From NCBI GenBank assembly GCA_030526295.1, contig JAUNDA010000004.1, positions 32,424 through 64,857 of the forward strand: a stretch of 32,434 nt of DNA, given 5' to 3'. The number at the start of each line of letters is the position of its first letter. Position 1 is the first letter of the stretch. This DNA comes from Eubacteriales bacterium (GTDB lineage: Bacteria; Bacillota; Clostridia; Lachnospirales; Lachnospiraceae). The notes under the pieces are model-generated. The model was not told the origin of the DNA and did no database searches. It saw only the letters and a program-made list of their open reading frames with translations. Made by a program: the position numbers and the translations under genes. This document shows positions 1 through 7,566 of the stretch, piece after piece.

Positions 1-72
1 CGCGAAGCGACACGATATGCGAATGGCGGCAGGAGTGTTTGAGTGCGAAGCACGTTACACTCCGTAATACCA
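1..72. repeat. Palindromic intergenic repeat, copy 1
   Basis: First of two 72-bp direct copies lying 96 bp apart; they differ only at position 56 (T here, A at 152). The right half can fold: outer arms GGAGTGT and ACACTCC enclose an inner hairpin GTGC-GAA-GCAC. It may begin before the window, so the true left end is unknown. The compound palindrome fits a REP/MITE-like intergenic element. No open frame of its own is convincing. Confidence 0.8.
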
Positions 73-96
73 TTAACCGGCATCAGCACAGAGTGG

Positions 97-168
97 CGCG
101 AAGCGACACGATATGCGAATGGCGGCAGGAGTGTTTGAGTGCGAAGCACGTAACACTCCGTAATACCA
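97..168. repeat. Palindromic intergenic repeat, copy 2
   Basis: Second copy of the 72-bp repeat, 71 of 72 positions identical to copy 1. The A at 152 lengthens the outer stem to GGAGTGTT/AACACTCC around the same GTGC-GAA-GCAC hairpin. It ends 10 bp before the ribosome-binding site of the gene at 192, so it is probably transcribed in that gene's leader. Confidence 0.8.
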
Positions 169-191
169 ACAGTAATCCGGAGGAACAAACC

Positions 192-1127
192 ATGATTTCA
201 TGTACAGAATTCATCCCCTGCTACAGTGAACTTTTTACATATCTTGAGGAAAAGAACGGCCGTGACGAGGTAAGCCGTTTCTGGGATTATCTATTTAAGC
301 CAACAGGCGACGGAATTCCGCTTATTAACTTCGTAAAGAAGGAGGGCATCCGCGGATGCTTCTCATACTGGAAGGGCACACTTAACGAGGAGGCTGCAGA
401 CTTCACCATGTATCTCAATGAGAAGCGCGGCTTTTTCATGAATGTAATGCACAAATGTCCTTCAAAGGGCAGACTCCTTCAGTTAAAGGACGATATCGGA
501 ATCACACCGTACCACGATTACTGCCTCCACTGCGATTCATACCGTTATGCAGTTGAAAAGGTTGGTCTTAAGTACATTTACAACTTTAATGGTATCGACC
601 ATGCAGCATGTTCAATGCTCATCTATGATCCAAAGGTTTTCGACGGACGCGTAATCATTGATGAGGACACGGAGATCATGGACAGAAAGGCTTCTGATAA
701 CGAGTACTTCCATCGTGACTTCCACAGCTCAATGAACATGGGCATCCACTACGTTGGCGAAAACTATGGTCTTGAATGCGTAAAGGAATTCCTCGAGCGC
801 TATACAAAAAATGTTTACGCTCCCGTATTTAAGGATATGGAGAAGAACGGTCTTAAGGCAATCGAGTCAAAGATTCTCGATACCTATAAAAAGGAGCACT
901 CTGAGGATGCCGTTACAACAGAGCTTAACGGCGACACACTTACAGTTAATGTTTCATATTGCCCGGGTGTAAAGCACCTTAAGGCAACCGGAAGAGTCGT
1001 TTCCCCATGGTACCGCTACACAACAGAGGTTGTAATGGATACACTCGCAAAGGCAGGCGGTTTTACATTCGTAATGGATTCATACGATGAGGAAACAGGT
1101 GCTGCCAAGTATCATTTCACAAAATAA
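192..1127 (+). CDS. Two-domain conserved protein, fusion of the two domains encoded separately downstream
   Basis: I do not recognise a named function. The 311-residue product has two halves. Residues 1-160 match the protein at 1741-2214: same opening (SCTEFIP), CPSKG at C89, YCxHC at C111/H113/C114, and DHxxC at D136/H137/C140. Residues 161-311 match the protein at 1268-1741: HxDFH at H174-H178, YVG..YG, CPGV and a final D..TGAAKY.F. The conserved Cys/His residues could bind a metal or form an active site; that is inference. The start at 192 follows GGAGG at 179-183. An upstream in-frame extension from 39 would translate the palindromic repeat and is rejected. No signal peptide or membrane segment is seen, so it is probably cytosolic. 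A strong terminator follows. The SGNH esterase and oxidoreductase downstream suggest a shared catabolic role. Confidence 0.85.
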   Translation: MISCTEFIPCYSELFTYLEEKNGRDEVSRFWDYLFKPTGDGIPLINFVKKEGIRGCFSYWKGTLNEEAADFTMYLNEKRGFFMNVMHKCPSKGRLLQLKDDIGITPYHDYCLHCDSYRYAVEKVGLKYIYNFNGIDHAACSMLIYDPKVFDGRVIIDEDTEIMDRKASDNEYFHRDFHSSMNMGIHYVGENYGLECVKEFLERYTKNVYAPVFKDMEKNGLKAIESKILDTYKKEHSEDAVTTELNGDTLTVNVSYCPGVKHLKATGRVVSPWYRYTTEVVMDTLAKAGGFTFVMDSYDEETGAAKYHFTK

Positions 1128-1135
1128 AGATATGT

Positions 1136-1167
1136 CGATTCGTCACCTATGGCGAATCGGCTTTTTT
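1136..1167 (+). terminator. Rho-independent terminator after the fused two-domain gene
   Basis: A 10-bp stem with one G-U pair (CGATTCGTCA with TGGCGAATCG) and loop CCTA is followed by C and six T residues. It starts 8 nt after the stop codon and separates the fused gene from its split relatives. Confidence 0.85.
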
Positions 1168-1267
1168 ACGAAATCCTAAGTTAAGGCAGTCCCGACTGGA
1201 CACAAATCGAAACATAAGGGCCGGGCTCTTTCTTTAGGATAACCATTAAAGAATAAAGGTAACATCT

Positions 1268-1741
1268 ATGGAAAATCTAGTAATGGACATTAAGGCAGGT
1301 GACAACAAGTACCTGCATAAGGACTTTCATGTGACGGGTGACAACGGTCTCATGTATGTCGGACAGATGTACGGTGACAACGGTGTCAGGGAATACCTCA
1401 CTCAGTTTACAAAGGCCTTTTACGTTCCTCTTTTTGAAAGATACAAAGAGGTAGACCTTACGGCACTTATGGAGCACCAGAAGCATCTATATGAGGAAGA
1501 GGAAATGCCGGAGGTATTCCACTATGAGCTTAGTGATGAACGCCTCACGATAACAGTGGACAAATGTCCCGGTGTGACATTCATGAAGGAACACGGCTAT
1601 ACACCGTCAAAATGGTATATCGAGCTCACACGTACTGTAAACATGGTAATCGCCGACGAGCTTGACCTTGGCTTCTCACTCGAGTATTACAATGAAGAGG
1701 ATGGAGCCTGCAAATACAGCTTTTTCAGGAGGGCATTCTGA
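1268..1741 (+). CDS. Conserved protein homologous to the C-terminal half of the product of 192-1127
   Basis: 157 residues, function unknown. It aligns along its length with residues 161-311 of the fused protein: DN.Y.H.DFH (H17, D19, H21), YVG..YG, the F/Y-T...Y.P.F stretch, CPGV at C100, S.WY, and the ending YNEEDGACKYSF. Nothing indicates export. The start has AAAGG about 8 nt upstream, and the second Met (residue 6) aligns with MDRKASDN of the fusion, so either is possible. The stop overlaps the next start by one base (TGATG), so the two genes are translationally coupled and the products probably interact, as expected if they are separate domains elsewhere joined in one chain. Confidence 0.85.
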   Translation: MENLVMDIKAGDNKYLHKDFHVTGDNGLMYVGQMYGDNGVREYLTQFTKAFYVPLFERYKEVDLTALMEHQKHLYEEEEMPEVFHYELSDERLTITVDKCPGVTFMKEHGYTPSKWYIELTRTVNMVIADELDLGFSLEYYNEEDGACKYSFFRRAF

Positions 1742-2214
1742 TGGTTTCATGTACTGAATTCATACCGATGTATTCGGAGCTTTTTAAATACATTGACAAG
1801 AAGGGCGGCGGACACGACGCAGTTGAAAGATACTGGAAATGGGTTGGCGAGGTATATCTTCGTTTTAACCTCGAGCCGCTAGTAAGGGAAAAGGGCCTTG
1901 ACGGGGCATGGGAATACTGGACAAGGTCACTTTCAGAGGAGGCCTGCGACATAAAGTATGTCTATGACAGGGACCACGAGGAAATCATCAGCCACATGCG
2001 CCACTGTCCATCAAAGGGACACCTTCTCGAGTATACCTGGATGGAGCCCTACTATGACTACTGCGGTCACTGCAAGGTTCTTTACAAAAAGACCCTTGAG
2101 GATAATGGAATCATAAGTGTATCCGACCACTCAGGCGTTGACCATGCAGAATGCAGGGGCATCAAATACCTCGCTAAAAACGGCGCACCACGTGAGGGCT
2201 GGGACAAGATTTAA
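1741..2214 (+). CDS. Conserved protein homologous to the N-terminal half of the product of 192-1127
   Basis: 157 residues, function unknown. It matches residues 1-160 of the fused protein: SCTEFIP at 3-9, G..G.W.YW near 52-60, EEA..D, CPSKG with C89, YCGHC with C108/H110/C111 and DHAEC with D134/H135/C138. The pattern of invariant Cys/His suggests metal binding or catalysis by cysteine, but this is inference. An AGGAGGG site lies inside the end of the upstream gene. The gene order (C-terminal domain first, N-terminal domain second) is the reverse of the fusion, so this pair is not simply the fusion broken by a frameshift. Confidence 0.85.
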   Translation: MVSCTEFIPMYSELFKYIDKKGGGHDAVERYWKWVGEVYLRFNLEPLVREKGLDGAWEYWTRSLSEEACDIKYVYDRDHEEIISHMRHCPSKGHLLEYTWMEPYYDYCGHCKVLYKKTLEDNGIISVSDHSGVDHAECRGIKYLAKNGAPREGWDKI

Positions 2215-2231
2215 TATAGCTAAATAAACAT

Positions 2232-2300
2232 ATGCCTGCTGCAATTAACCGATGCAATTTGAGCATGCTCATTCGCACTGTGCAAATCTGCAGATGGCAT
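2232..2300 (+). other. Structured spacer upstream of the SGNH esterase
   Basis: Nested inverted repeats: ATGCC (2232-2236) with GGCAT (2296-2300), CTGCA (2239-2243) with TGCAG (2289-2293), and the perfect palindrome GAGCATGCTC at 2261-2270. No T-tract follows, so it is not a standard terminator. It could be an mRNA processing or protein-binding site in the 115-bp gap. Internal loops make the long fold uncertain. Confidence 0.4.
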
Positions 2301-2329
2301 AATGAAAATATGGAAAAGGAACAATAAAA

Positions 2330-2974
2330 ATGACAAAGAAAAGAATTCTCTGCTTTGGCGATTCAAACACATGGGGATTTATCCCTGGAACAGGCGAACG
2401 TTATCCCGACGACGTAAGATGGACAGGTGTTGTCCGCAACCTCCTTGGTGACGGATATACAATTCTCGAGGACGGAATCAGCGGCCGAACAACAGTCTAC
2501 GACCAGGAATGGGCAGTCGGAAGAAACGGCAGAAAGGCACTTGACTATACACTTCAGGCACAGAAGCCAATTGATCTTATCATCATAATGCTTGGAACAA
2601 ATGACCTATCAATGATGGAACTGGGTAAGGTAGAGCTTGGCATCCATGAGATTGCAAGAGTCGCAAAGAACGCTGACAGCATCATAAATGTAAAGACACC
2701 TGTTTACCCAAACGGTCCAAAGGTACTTCTCATGGCACCTCCGAACCTTAACGTAAACTATGACGAGCAGACAGGCCAGATTGGAAAATATGAGGACAGC
2801 CTCAAATTCCCGGAGGTTTGCGAAAGAGTTGCAAAGGACCTTGGTCTTTATTACATGGATGCTTCAAAATATGCAGAGGTTGGAACAATCGACTGCCATA
2901 TGACAGAAAAGGGGCACAGACAGCTTGGTGAGGCAGTTGCAGCAAGGGTAAAGGAAATATTTGAGGAAATGTAA
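2330..2974 (+). CDS. SGNH/GDSL-family esterase (arylesterase/acyl hydrolase type)
   Basis: A 214-residue SGNH hydrolase. Block I is GDSNTWG with nucleophile Ser12, block II DGISGRT with Gly52, block III GTND with Asn91, and the C-terminal acid/base pair is Asp188 and His190. The GDSNTWG opening and short length resemble the arylesterase/acyltransferase group of SGNH enzymes, which hydrolyse small acyl esters such as acetyl groups on sugars. There is no signal peptide, so it is cytosolic. Oddly, block V reads DCH, one residue shorter than the usual DxxH; His196 (KGH) is nearby. The ribosome-binding site AAAGGAAC lies 8 nt before the start. The next gene starts 1 nt after its stop, so the two are co-translated. 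The substrate is unknown. Confidence 0.88.
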   Translation: MTKKRILCFGDSNTWGFIPGTGERYPDDVRWTGVVRNLLGDGYTILEDGISGRTTVYDQEWAVGRNGRKALDYTLQAQKPIDLIIIMLGTNDLSMMELGKVELGIHEIARVAKNADSIINVKTPVYPNGPKVLLMAPPNLNVNYDEQTGQIGKYEDSLKFPEVCERVAKDLGLYYMDASKYAEVGTIDCHMTEKGHRQLGEAVAARVKEIFEEM

Positions 2975-2975
2975 A

Positions 2976-3971
2976 ATGCGATTTCTGATAATCGGAACCG
3001 GATACATAGGTCCGGTCAACACAGCTGCACTTATGGAATGCGACGGCGTGGAAATAGCCGGAGTATTCAACAGGACAATCGAAAAGGCCGAGGCAATGTG
3101 CGCTAAGCTGGGACTTGAGTGTCCGGTGTTTAATGACATTGACATGGCTATTTCAGAGGTTAAGCCTGATGTCGCAGTCATCAATCTCTTTAATGACCTT
3201 CATAGGGATTTCTTTGTTAGGTGTGCCACAAAGGGAATAAACATCCTGATTGAAAAGCCGCTTGCAAATACCTATGAGGAATGCATAGAGATGATGGATA
3301 TCGCCGAGGAATACGGAATTAAGGTATCTGTACTGCAGACACAGCGCTATGGATGTGTGCTCACAACGGCAAAGCAGTACATCGATATGCATCGGAACGA
3401 GCTTGGTGAGCTTTGCTCGGTTTCAGACCAGGAGGCAATCAACTACTTCTGGGAGGGAAGAAACCCGTGGCACCTCGACGAAAAGAGATCAGGTGGTGGA
3501 ATCGTATTAAATTACGGTGTGCACCAGCTTGACCGAATCCACTGGCTAATGGAGGACACAACTGCTGAGTTTCATGCAAAGTATCTCACAATGAAGCCTG
3601 GAATCGAAACAAAGTCATCATATGTGATGATGGGAGTAAGCACAAAGGGCATCCCGTATACGGCTTCATGTAACGGCTACTGCAGTCCATACATCAACGA
3701 GATTACTCTAAACTACCAGAATGCCACAATGCGTCTTGTTTTATCCGACAACGGACTAAATAAGAAGGGCGTTTACATCGGCTCAAACGAAACCGAAGTG
3801 TTTACAGAGATTCCACTCACATGTGAGGATGGCGAAGGCTGGCATGAGATGTATGTCCGTGAGATGAAGGACGCAGTTAGTTACCTTAAGGGCGAGACGG
3901 ACAACTCTCCCGTTTCGATGGAATGGGCCGCCGAAATGGTAAGGCTCTGCTGTCTTGGTTTTTCAGTTTAA
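2976..3971 (+). CDS. Gfo/Idh/MocA-family NAD(P)-dependent oxidoreductase
   Basis: 331 residues. An N-terminal Rossmann fold has GTGYIG at 7-12, followed by the family signature EKP at 93-95; the C-terminal sugar-binding domain carries GGG...GVHQLD with catalytic His183 and Asp186. Members oxidise or reduce hydroxyl groups of sugars, inositols or related cyclic polyols with NAD(P). I chose ATG 2976 because GAGGA (2963-2967) sits about 8 nt before it; the upstream TTG at 2961 overlaps that site. It begins 1 nt after the esterase stop codon, so esterase and dehydrogenase probably act on one substrate, for example an acylated sugar. The substrate cannot be read from sequence. Confidence 0.9.
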   Translation: MRFLIIGTGYIGPVNTAALMECDGVEIAGVFNRTIEKAEAMCAKLGLECPVFNDIDMAISEVKPDVAVINLFNDLHRDFFVRCATKGINILIEKPLANTYEECIEMMDIAEEYGIKVSVLQTQRYGCVLTTAKQYIDMHRNELGELCSVSDQEAINYFWEGRNPWHLDEKRSGGGIVLNYGVHQLDRIHWLMEDTTAEFHAKYLTMKPGIETKSSYVMMGVSTKGIPYTASCNGYCSPYINEITLNYQNATMRLVLSDNGLNKKGVYIGSNETEVFTEIPLTCEDGEGWHEMYVREMKDAVSYLKGETDNSPVSMEWAAEMVRLCCLGFSV

Positions 3972-4072
3972 CCGACTGACATAAATAATGATTATTGATA
4001 ACCATTTGCCACGTATAGTTTTTTGCAGGTATGTAGCTGTATGTGGATCATGAGATAAAGGATAATAAAAGA

Positions 4073-4107
4073 CGTTTCACACGAAATCCATGTGAAACGC
4101 CTTTTTT
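4073..4107. terminator. Bidirectional terminator between convergent genes
   Basis: Stem CGTTTCACA (4073-4081) pairs with TGTGAAACG (4091-4099). On the plus strand it is followed by a run of seven T residues, which ends the oxidoreductase transcript. On the minus strand the other side reads CTTTTATTAT, which can end the gene at 4131. Confidence 0.85.
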
Positions 4108-4130
4108 CGTTTAATCTTAAATGTTGTTAA

Positions 4131-5132
4131 TTATGGCTTCTTAACCCACTTTGCGGTGAGGGTCACATCTGTTGGCTTAAACCAGTCAATCTCCGTTGTT
4201 CCGGGCTTATAATCCTTAAACTGGTCTCCCGCATGCACGAAGTAAACAATTTCATCGTCCTCATTGTAGTAGCCTGCGAAGGTATAGCCATCCCTTTCGG
4301 GAACCATCGAGCATACGTATAAGGTTCCTGATGATGCAAGTGGCAGGTCTATCCTATACTCAACTGACTTTTCTCCGTCACTAAGGGTAACCTTAGGTGC
4401 CGTCGGCCATCCGTCATAGCCCTCGTTTGTTACAAGGACAGGATGCACGATGACGTGCCTCATGCCATCCTCCTCCCACACAGGAACAAGCTGTACCTCA
4501 TCGAGAGTAAGTGTCATTCCAACATCAAATGCAAATGGTGCCGTGTCAGGATTATATCCAATGCCGGAGTAATCGGCACTGTTTTCACTATACTCTACGG
4601 CATAGCCTATAACGGATGCTCCTTCATATTCTCCAAACTCAGGAAGAGTAAGCTCAGTGAAGGTAGCCTCGTCAAATGTTTCTTCATAAACAACAGGATT
4701 TGCGAAGACTTCAAAGTCGAAATAGTCGCCATATACTGAAACAACGAACTTTCCGCCTGGATTCTCATACTCCGCGAGTGTCTCCGGCTCGAACTCAGGT
4801 TCTGTCGGTGCCTCTGTCTCCGATTCAGTCTGAATCTCTGCCTCTGTCTCACCTATAGTCTCAGGAACTGTCTCTGCCTCATTTTCGATGGCTGCTGTCG
4901 TCTCCTCTACTGTATCCTCAGGCTTCACTGGTTTCTCCCATGGAACAAAAGCTGTAAAAAGCACGGCTGCAATAAGAGCCCCTGCTGCAAACCGAAACCT
5001 TTTCTTTCGTTTCCTTTCGGGTGAAGCTTCTTTTGTAGCTCCCTCATTAAATTCATCCGGAAGCGTTGCAAACTCAGGCGCATCCGGCATAAATTTCTCT
5101 TTTGGAAGCCTTGAATATTCGTCCAAAGCCAT
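4131..5132 (-). CDS. Membrane-anchored protein with Thr/Glu-rich linker and C-terminal InlB-like repeat
   Basis: 333 residues, not a named family. A charged N-terminal region of about 40 residues ends in a Lys/Arg cluster, followed by one membrane helix near 48-65, a Glu/Thr-rich low-complexity stretch near 70-125, and an outer domain. The last 40 residues (DGYTFAGYYNEDD ... TDVTLTAKWVKK) have the InlB B-repeat / Listeria-Bacteroides repeat pattern. The single helix after a positive patch suggests N-inside, C-outside topology. I chose ATG 5132, directly after the upstream mscS stop (TAATAATG); a GTG at 5171 inside mscS would add 13 residues but lacks a ribosome site. Coupling to the channel gene suggests an envelope-stress or surface role, which is inference. 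Confidence 0.75.
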   Translation of the reverse strand: MALDEYSRLPKEKFMPDAPEFATLPDEFNEGATKEASPERKRKKRFRFAAGALIAAVLFTAFVPWEKPVKPEDTVEETTAAIENEAETVPETIGETEAEIQTESETEAPTEPEFEPETLAEYENPGGKFVVSVYGDYFDFEVFANPVVYEETFDEATFTELTLPEFGEYEGASVIGYAVEYSENSADYSGIGYNPDTAPFAFDVGMTLTLDEVQLVPVWEEDGMRHVIVHPVLVTNEGYDGWPTAPKVTLSDGEKSVEYRIDLPLASSGTLYVCSMVPERDGYTFAGYYNEDDEIVYFVHAGDQFKDYKPGTTEIDWFKPTDVTLTAKWVKKP

Positions 5133-5134
5133 TA

Positions 5135-6013
5135 TTACTTCTGATGGATATCCATCTGCGTGAAGGGGCACTCAACGCCAATGGCGCGCATCTTAAGGAA
5201 AAGGTCGCGGTTAAGCATTCTGCCTACCGAATAGATGTCAGCCTCGTTAACCTCGGCTACAAATTTTAAAACAACGGCACTGCCGCCAAGCTCATCAACA
5301 CCAAGGTAAATAGGTGCTGCCTTCATCTTATCCTTTCTCTCTTCATAGATTTCCTCAAGCATTGCAGGAAGCTTCTTCTCAAGAGCCTCAAGATCAGTCT
5401 CATATGGAATCGGGAATGAGCATACAGCCTTTGAGTTATTGTCAGAACGGTTAAGCACGTTCTTCATGTCAGAGTGATTAATTATCTTGATATTTCCACC
5501 GGGGTCAGAAATTGATGTTGTTCTGATTCCAATTTCAGTAACAGTTCCCCTGAAGCCGCCTACCTCGATGATGTCACCAACATTAAACTGGTTGTCAACT
5601 AGAATGAAGGCACCGGTTACAACATCGGAAATCAGGCTCTCGGCACCAAAGCCTATGATAAGGGCAAGGATTCCAAGTCCCGCAAATACACTGCCTGCGC
5701 TCTCGAAAAGTGTTGCAATAATACCGCAAATGATTGCAATCACTGCTATGTAACGCATCAGGTTCTTTACAAGCGAAAGCACTGTCTTTTTCCTGTGGTC
5801 CTCTGTCTTAAAAAGGTCGAGAATTACAATAATGAGGTTCTCTGCAAAAAGAACGGCAAATGCAATCACAAGGCACTTAATAACCTTTGCAAGGCTTAAG
5901 CTAAAGTTCGAGAAATCAACAATTTCCCATGCCTTTGTAATGCTGCCAAGGCCAAAGAAAAGTACTGCCAGTATAAGACAGACAATGGCTTTCGTTACTC
6001 TTTTTTTGTTCAT
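5135..6013 (-). CDS. MscS-family small-conductance mechanosensitive channel
   Basis: 292 residues. Three N-terminal membrane segments lie near 9-23, 43-67 and 86-136; the last is the pore helix, rich in Gly/Ala (AGLGILALIIGFGAESL) and followed by the beta domain signature VGDIIEVGGFRGTVTEIGIR. Such channels open under membrane tension and release solutes during osmotic downshift. The start at 6013 has AGGAG 8 nt upstream; an upstream in-frame start would put the protein over the leader. A good promoter lies at 6052-6080. The following membrane-anchored gene starts 2 nt after the stop. Confidence 0.92.
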   Translation of the reverse strand: MNKKRVTKAIVCLILAVLFFGLGSITKAWEIVDFSNFSLSLAKVIKCLVIAFAVLFAENLIIVILDLFKTEDHRKKTVLSLVKNLMRYIAVIAIICGIIATLFESAGSVFAGLGILALIIGFGAESLISDVVTGAFILVDNQFNVGDIIEVGGFRGTVTEIGIRTTSISDPGGNIKIINHSDMKNVLNRSDNNSKAVCSFPIPYETDLEALEKKLPAMLEEIYEERKDKMKAAPIYLGVDELGGSAVVLKFVAEVNEADIYSVGRMLNRDLFLKMRAIGVECPFTQMDIHQK

Positions 6014-6051
6014 AACATACACTCCTGTTAAAAATATTTCCTTCCGCCACA

Positions 6052-6080
6052 ATCATAGCCTTTTTGTCATATTTTTTCAA
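6052..6080 (-). promoter_or_regulatory. Sigma-A promoter for the mscS operon
   Basis: On the minus strand, -35 TTGAAA (6075-6080) and -10 TATGAT (6052-6057) are separated by exactly 17 bp. The predicted transcript start lies about 30 bp before the mscS ATG. Confidence 0.75.
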
Positions 6081-6120
6081 TAAAAGATGATAAATCACAC
6101 CGAATTATCGGCACTTTGTA

Positions 6121-6149
6121 TAAAAAATAAAGACCGCTTCAAGCGGTCC
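6121..6149 (-). terminator. Terminator of the pepD-MFS transcript
   Basis: GACCGC and GCGGTC form a stem around TTGAA, followed on the minus strand by TTTATTTTTTA. It lies about 80 bp after the MFS stop codon and just upstream of the mscS promoter. Confidence 0.85.
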
Positions 6150-6230
6150 CTATTAGTCTTTGTTTTATTTTTCTTTCACCTGACAAAATCGTTAATACTC
6201 ATATGGCTGTGCCGACAAGCGAAACAACCG

Positions 6231-7454
6231 TCAGTTCCTTGGTCTAATTACGGTTTTTGCAACCGCAAAGACGCATATGGCCGTACCGATAATTGAAATG
6301 TATGAAAATCCTGAAAGTACCGAATGTGATGAAGTGACATCTGTAAGGTATCCGCCTATAGTACAAGCAAGAACCATACCAATGATTGTAACGCTTCCCG
6401 CAAGTGACTGCGCCTTTGTTGAATCCTTAAGGGGTATTGTCTTAAGGATGTAGTCAACGATTGCAGGCGTATATATTCCGTAGCTTAAAAACTGGAAAAT
6501 ACCGCCAAAATAAAGTGTACTTACATTGCCCGCAAAAAGGAATACAAACTGCCTCATGGTAAACATGAAAAAGGTCATCATGAGTATGCCCGTTGCTAGT
6601 CTACCCTCGCTAAACCTTGCCCACAGAAGCATCGCAGGAATCTCAAGAAATGCATAAACCGAGAAAATGTATCCCATGTCCGTTGCATTACCGCCAAGGT
6701 CCTCTATCAGGTTAATCATGTAAACATCGACGTAATTGAAGCTTGCAAAGAGAATCACAATTCCTAAAAGAAGTATTGTAAAGTATTTATTTTCCCTTAG
6801 GAATTCAAATAATCCCGAGCCCTTCTCGGCTGTGCCTTCGTCCGTTATCTTCTTTTGCTTCATGCAGCCGTCCATTACAGCCATTGCAATGATAAGCAAA
6901 ATTAAAATTCCCTGCATTATTACAGATGTTAACGGCAACACCTTATATGAATACCTTTCAAGAAGCTTCCCGATAATGGCTGAGGCAAATACAAAAATGA
7001 AGGAGCCAAATGCTCTTGAGAAGCCGTAATTTACCCTGCAGCCTTCACTGCTGTGATCGATTGCTATCTGAGTACAAAAGGCGTTGTTCATATACATGAT
7101 GCCCGCGAAAATGAGATAGCAAAGAGACATCATAAAGCCCTTTTGTGCAAAGAAGACAATCAACAATCCGATAATCATCTGAAGCACAAGCGAGGCAATA
7201 ACGACATGCGAAGTGCTTAATTTCTCACTTTTGTCAATCACCGGCGAAACAACTGTCGGAACAATAACGGCAAATACACAGGCTGCCGAGATAATGAGTC
7301 CAAGCTCAGTGTTTGAATAGCCTGCAGACTGTAAAAATACTGTGGCAAACGAGCCTGCAGCACAATATGCAAACCAGAAGATGCCCTGAACCATGGCATA
7401 TATGATATTTAATTTTAAGGCTTTTCGCTTAGTTTCCATGTTCCATTTTTTCAT
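6231..7454 (-). CDS. Major facilitator superfamily transporter (LacY/nucleoside-symporter-like)
   Basis: 407 residues with about twelve hydrophobic helices in two halves joined by a charged loop (KQKKITDEGTAEKG) in the middle. The opening (YAMVQGIFWFAYCAAGSFATVFL), the R-F/W-S-like loop (LLWARFSEGRL) and overall layout resemble the MFS_1-like branch that includes LacY-type sugar:proton and NupG-type nucleoside symporters. The cargo is not determinable. The start is uncertain: ATG 7454 is preferred, a GTG at 7472 or ATG at 7439 is possible, and none has an ideal ribosome site (AGGTGG lies 14 nt before 7454). It lies 112 bp downstream of pepD with no terminator between, so the two may be co-transcribed. 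Confidence 0.85.
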   Translation of the reverse strand: MKKWNMETKRKALKLNIIYAMVQGIFWFAYCAAGSFATVFLQSAGYSNTELGLIISAACVFAVIVPTVVSPVIDKSEKLSTSHVVIASLVLQMIIGLLIVFFAQKGFMMSLCYLIFAGIMYMNNAFCTQIAIDHSSEGCRVNYGFSRAFGSFIFVFASAIIGKLLERYSYKVLPLTSVIMQGILILLIIAMAVMDGCMKQKKITDEGTAEKGSGLFEFLRENKYFTILLLGIVILFASFNYVDVYMINLIEDLGGNATDMGYIFSVYAFLEIPAMLLWARFSEGRLATGILMMTFFMFTMRQFVFLFAGNVSTLYFGGIFQFLSYGIYTPAIVDYILKTIPLKDSTKAQSLAGSVTIIGMVLACTIGGYLTDVTSSHSVLSGFSYISIIGTAICVFAVAKTVIRPRN

Positions 7455-7566
7455 ATGCCGGGTACATTCCACCTATGGCATATGTGCAAATTCTTCCTTC
7501 TTGCAGCCTGGTTTTCCTGCAGTCTGTTTTTATCCCATCGTATGCTGTGTTTTCAGCGTTATTGTA

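Noticed and set aside
39..191. N-terminal extension of the fused gene back to 39
   Set aside because: It would translate the palindromic repeat and bypass the GGAGG site at 179-183; the relative at 1741 starts at the equivalent Met.
1137..1145. Shared 9-mer GATTCGTCA with the hairpin at 12848
   Set aside because: A 9-base match in 32 kb is easily chance; the rest of the two hairpins differs.
1268..2214. The split pair as a frameshifted copy of the fused gene
   Set aside because: The domain order is reversed and each part has its own start and ribosome site.
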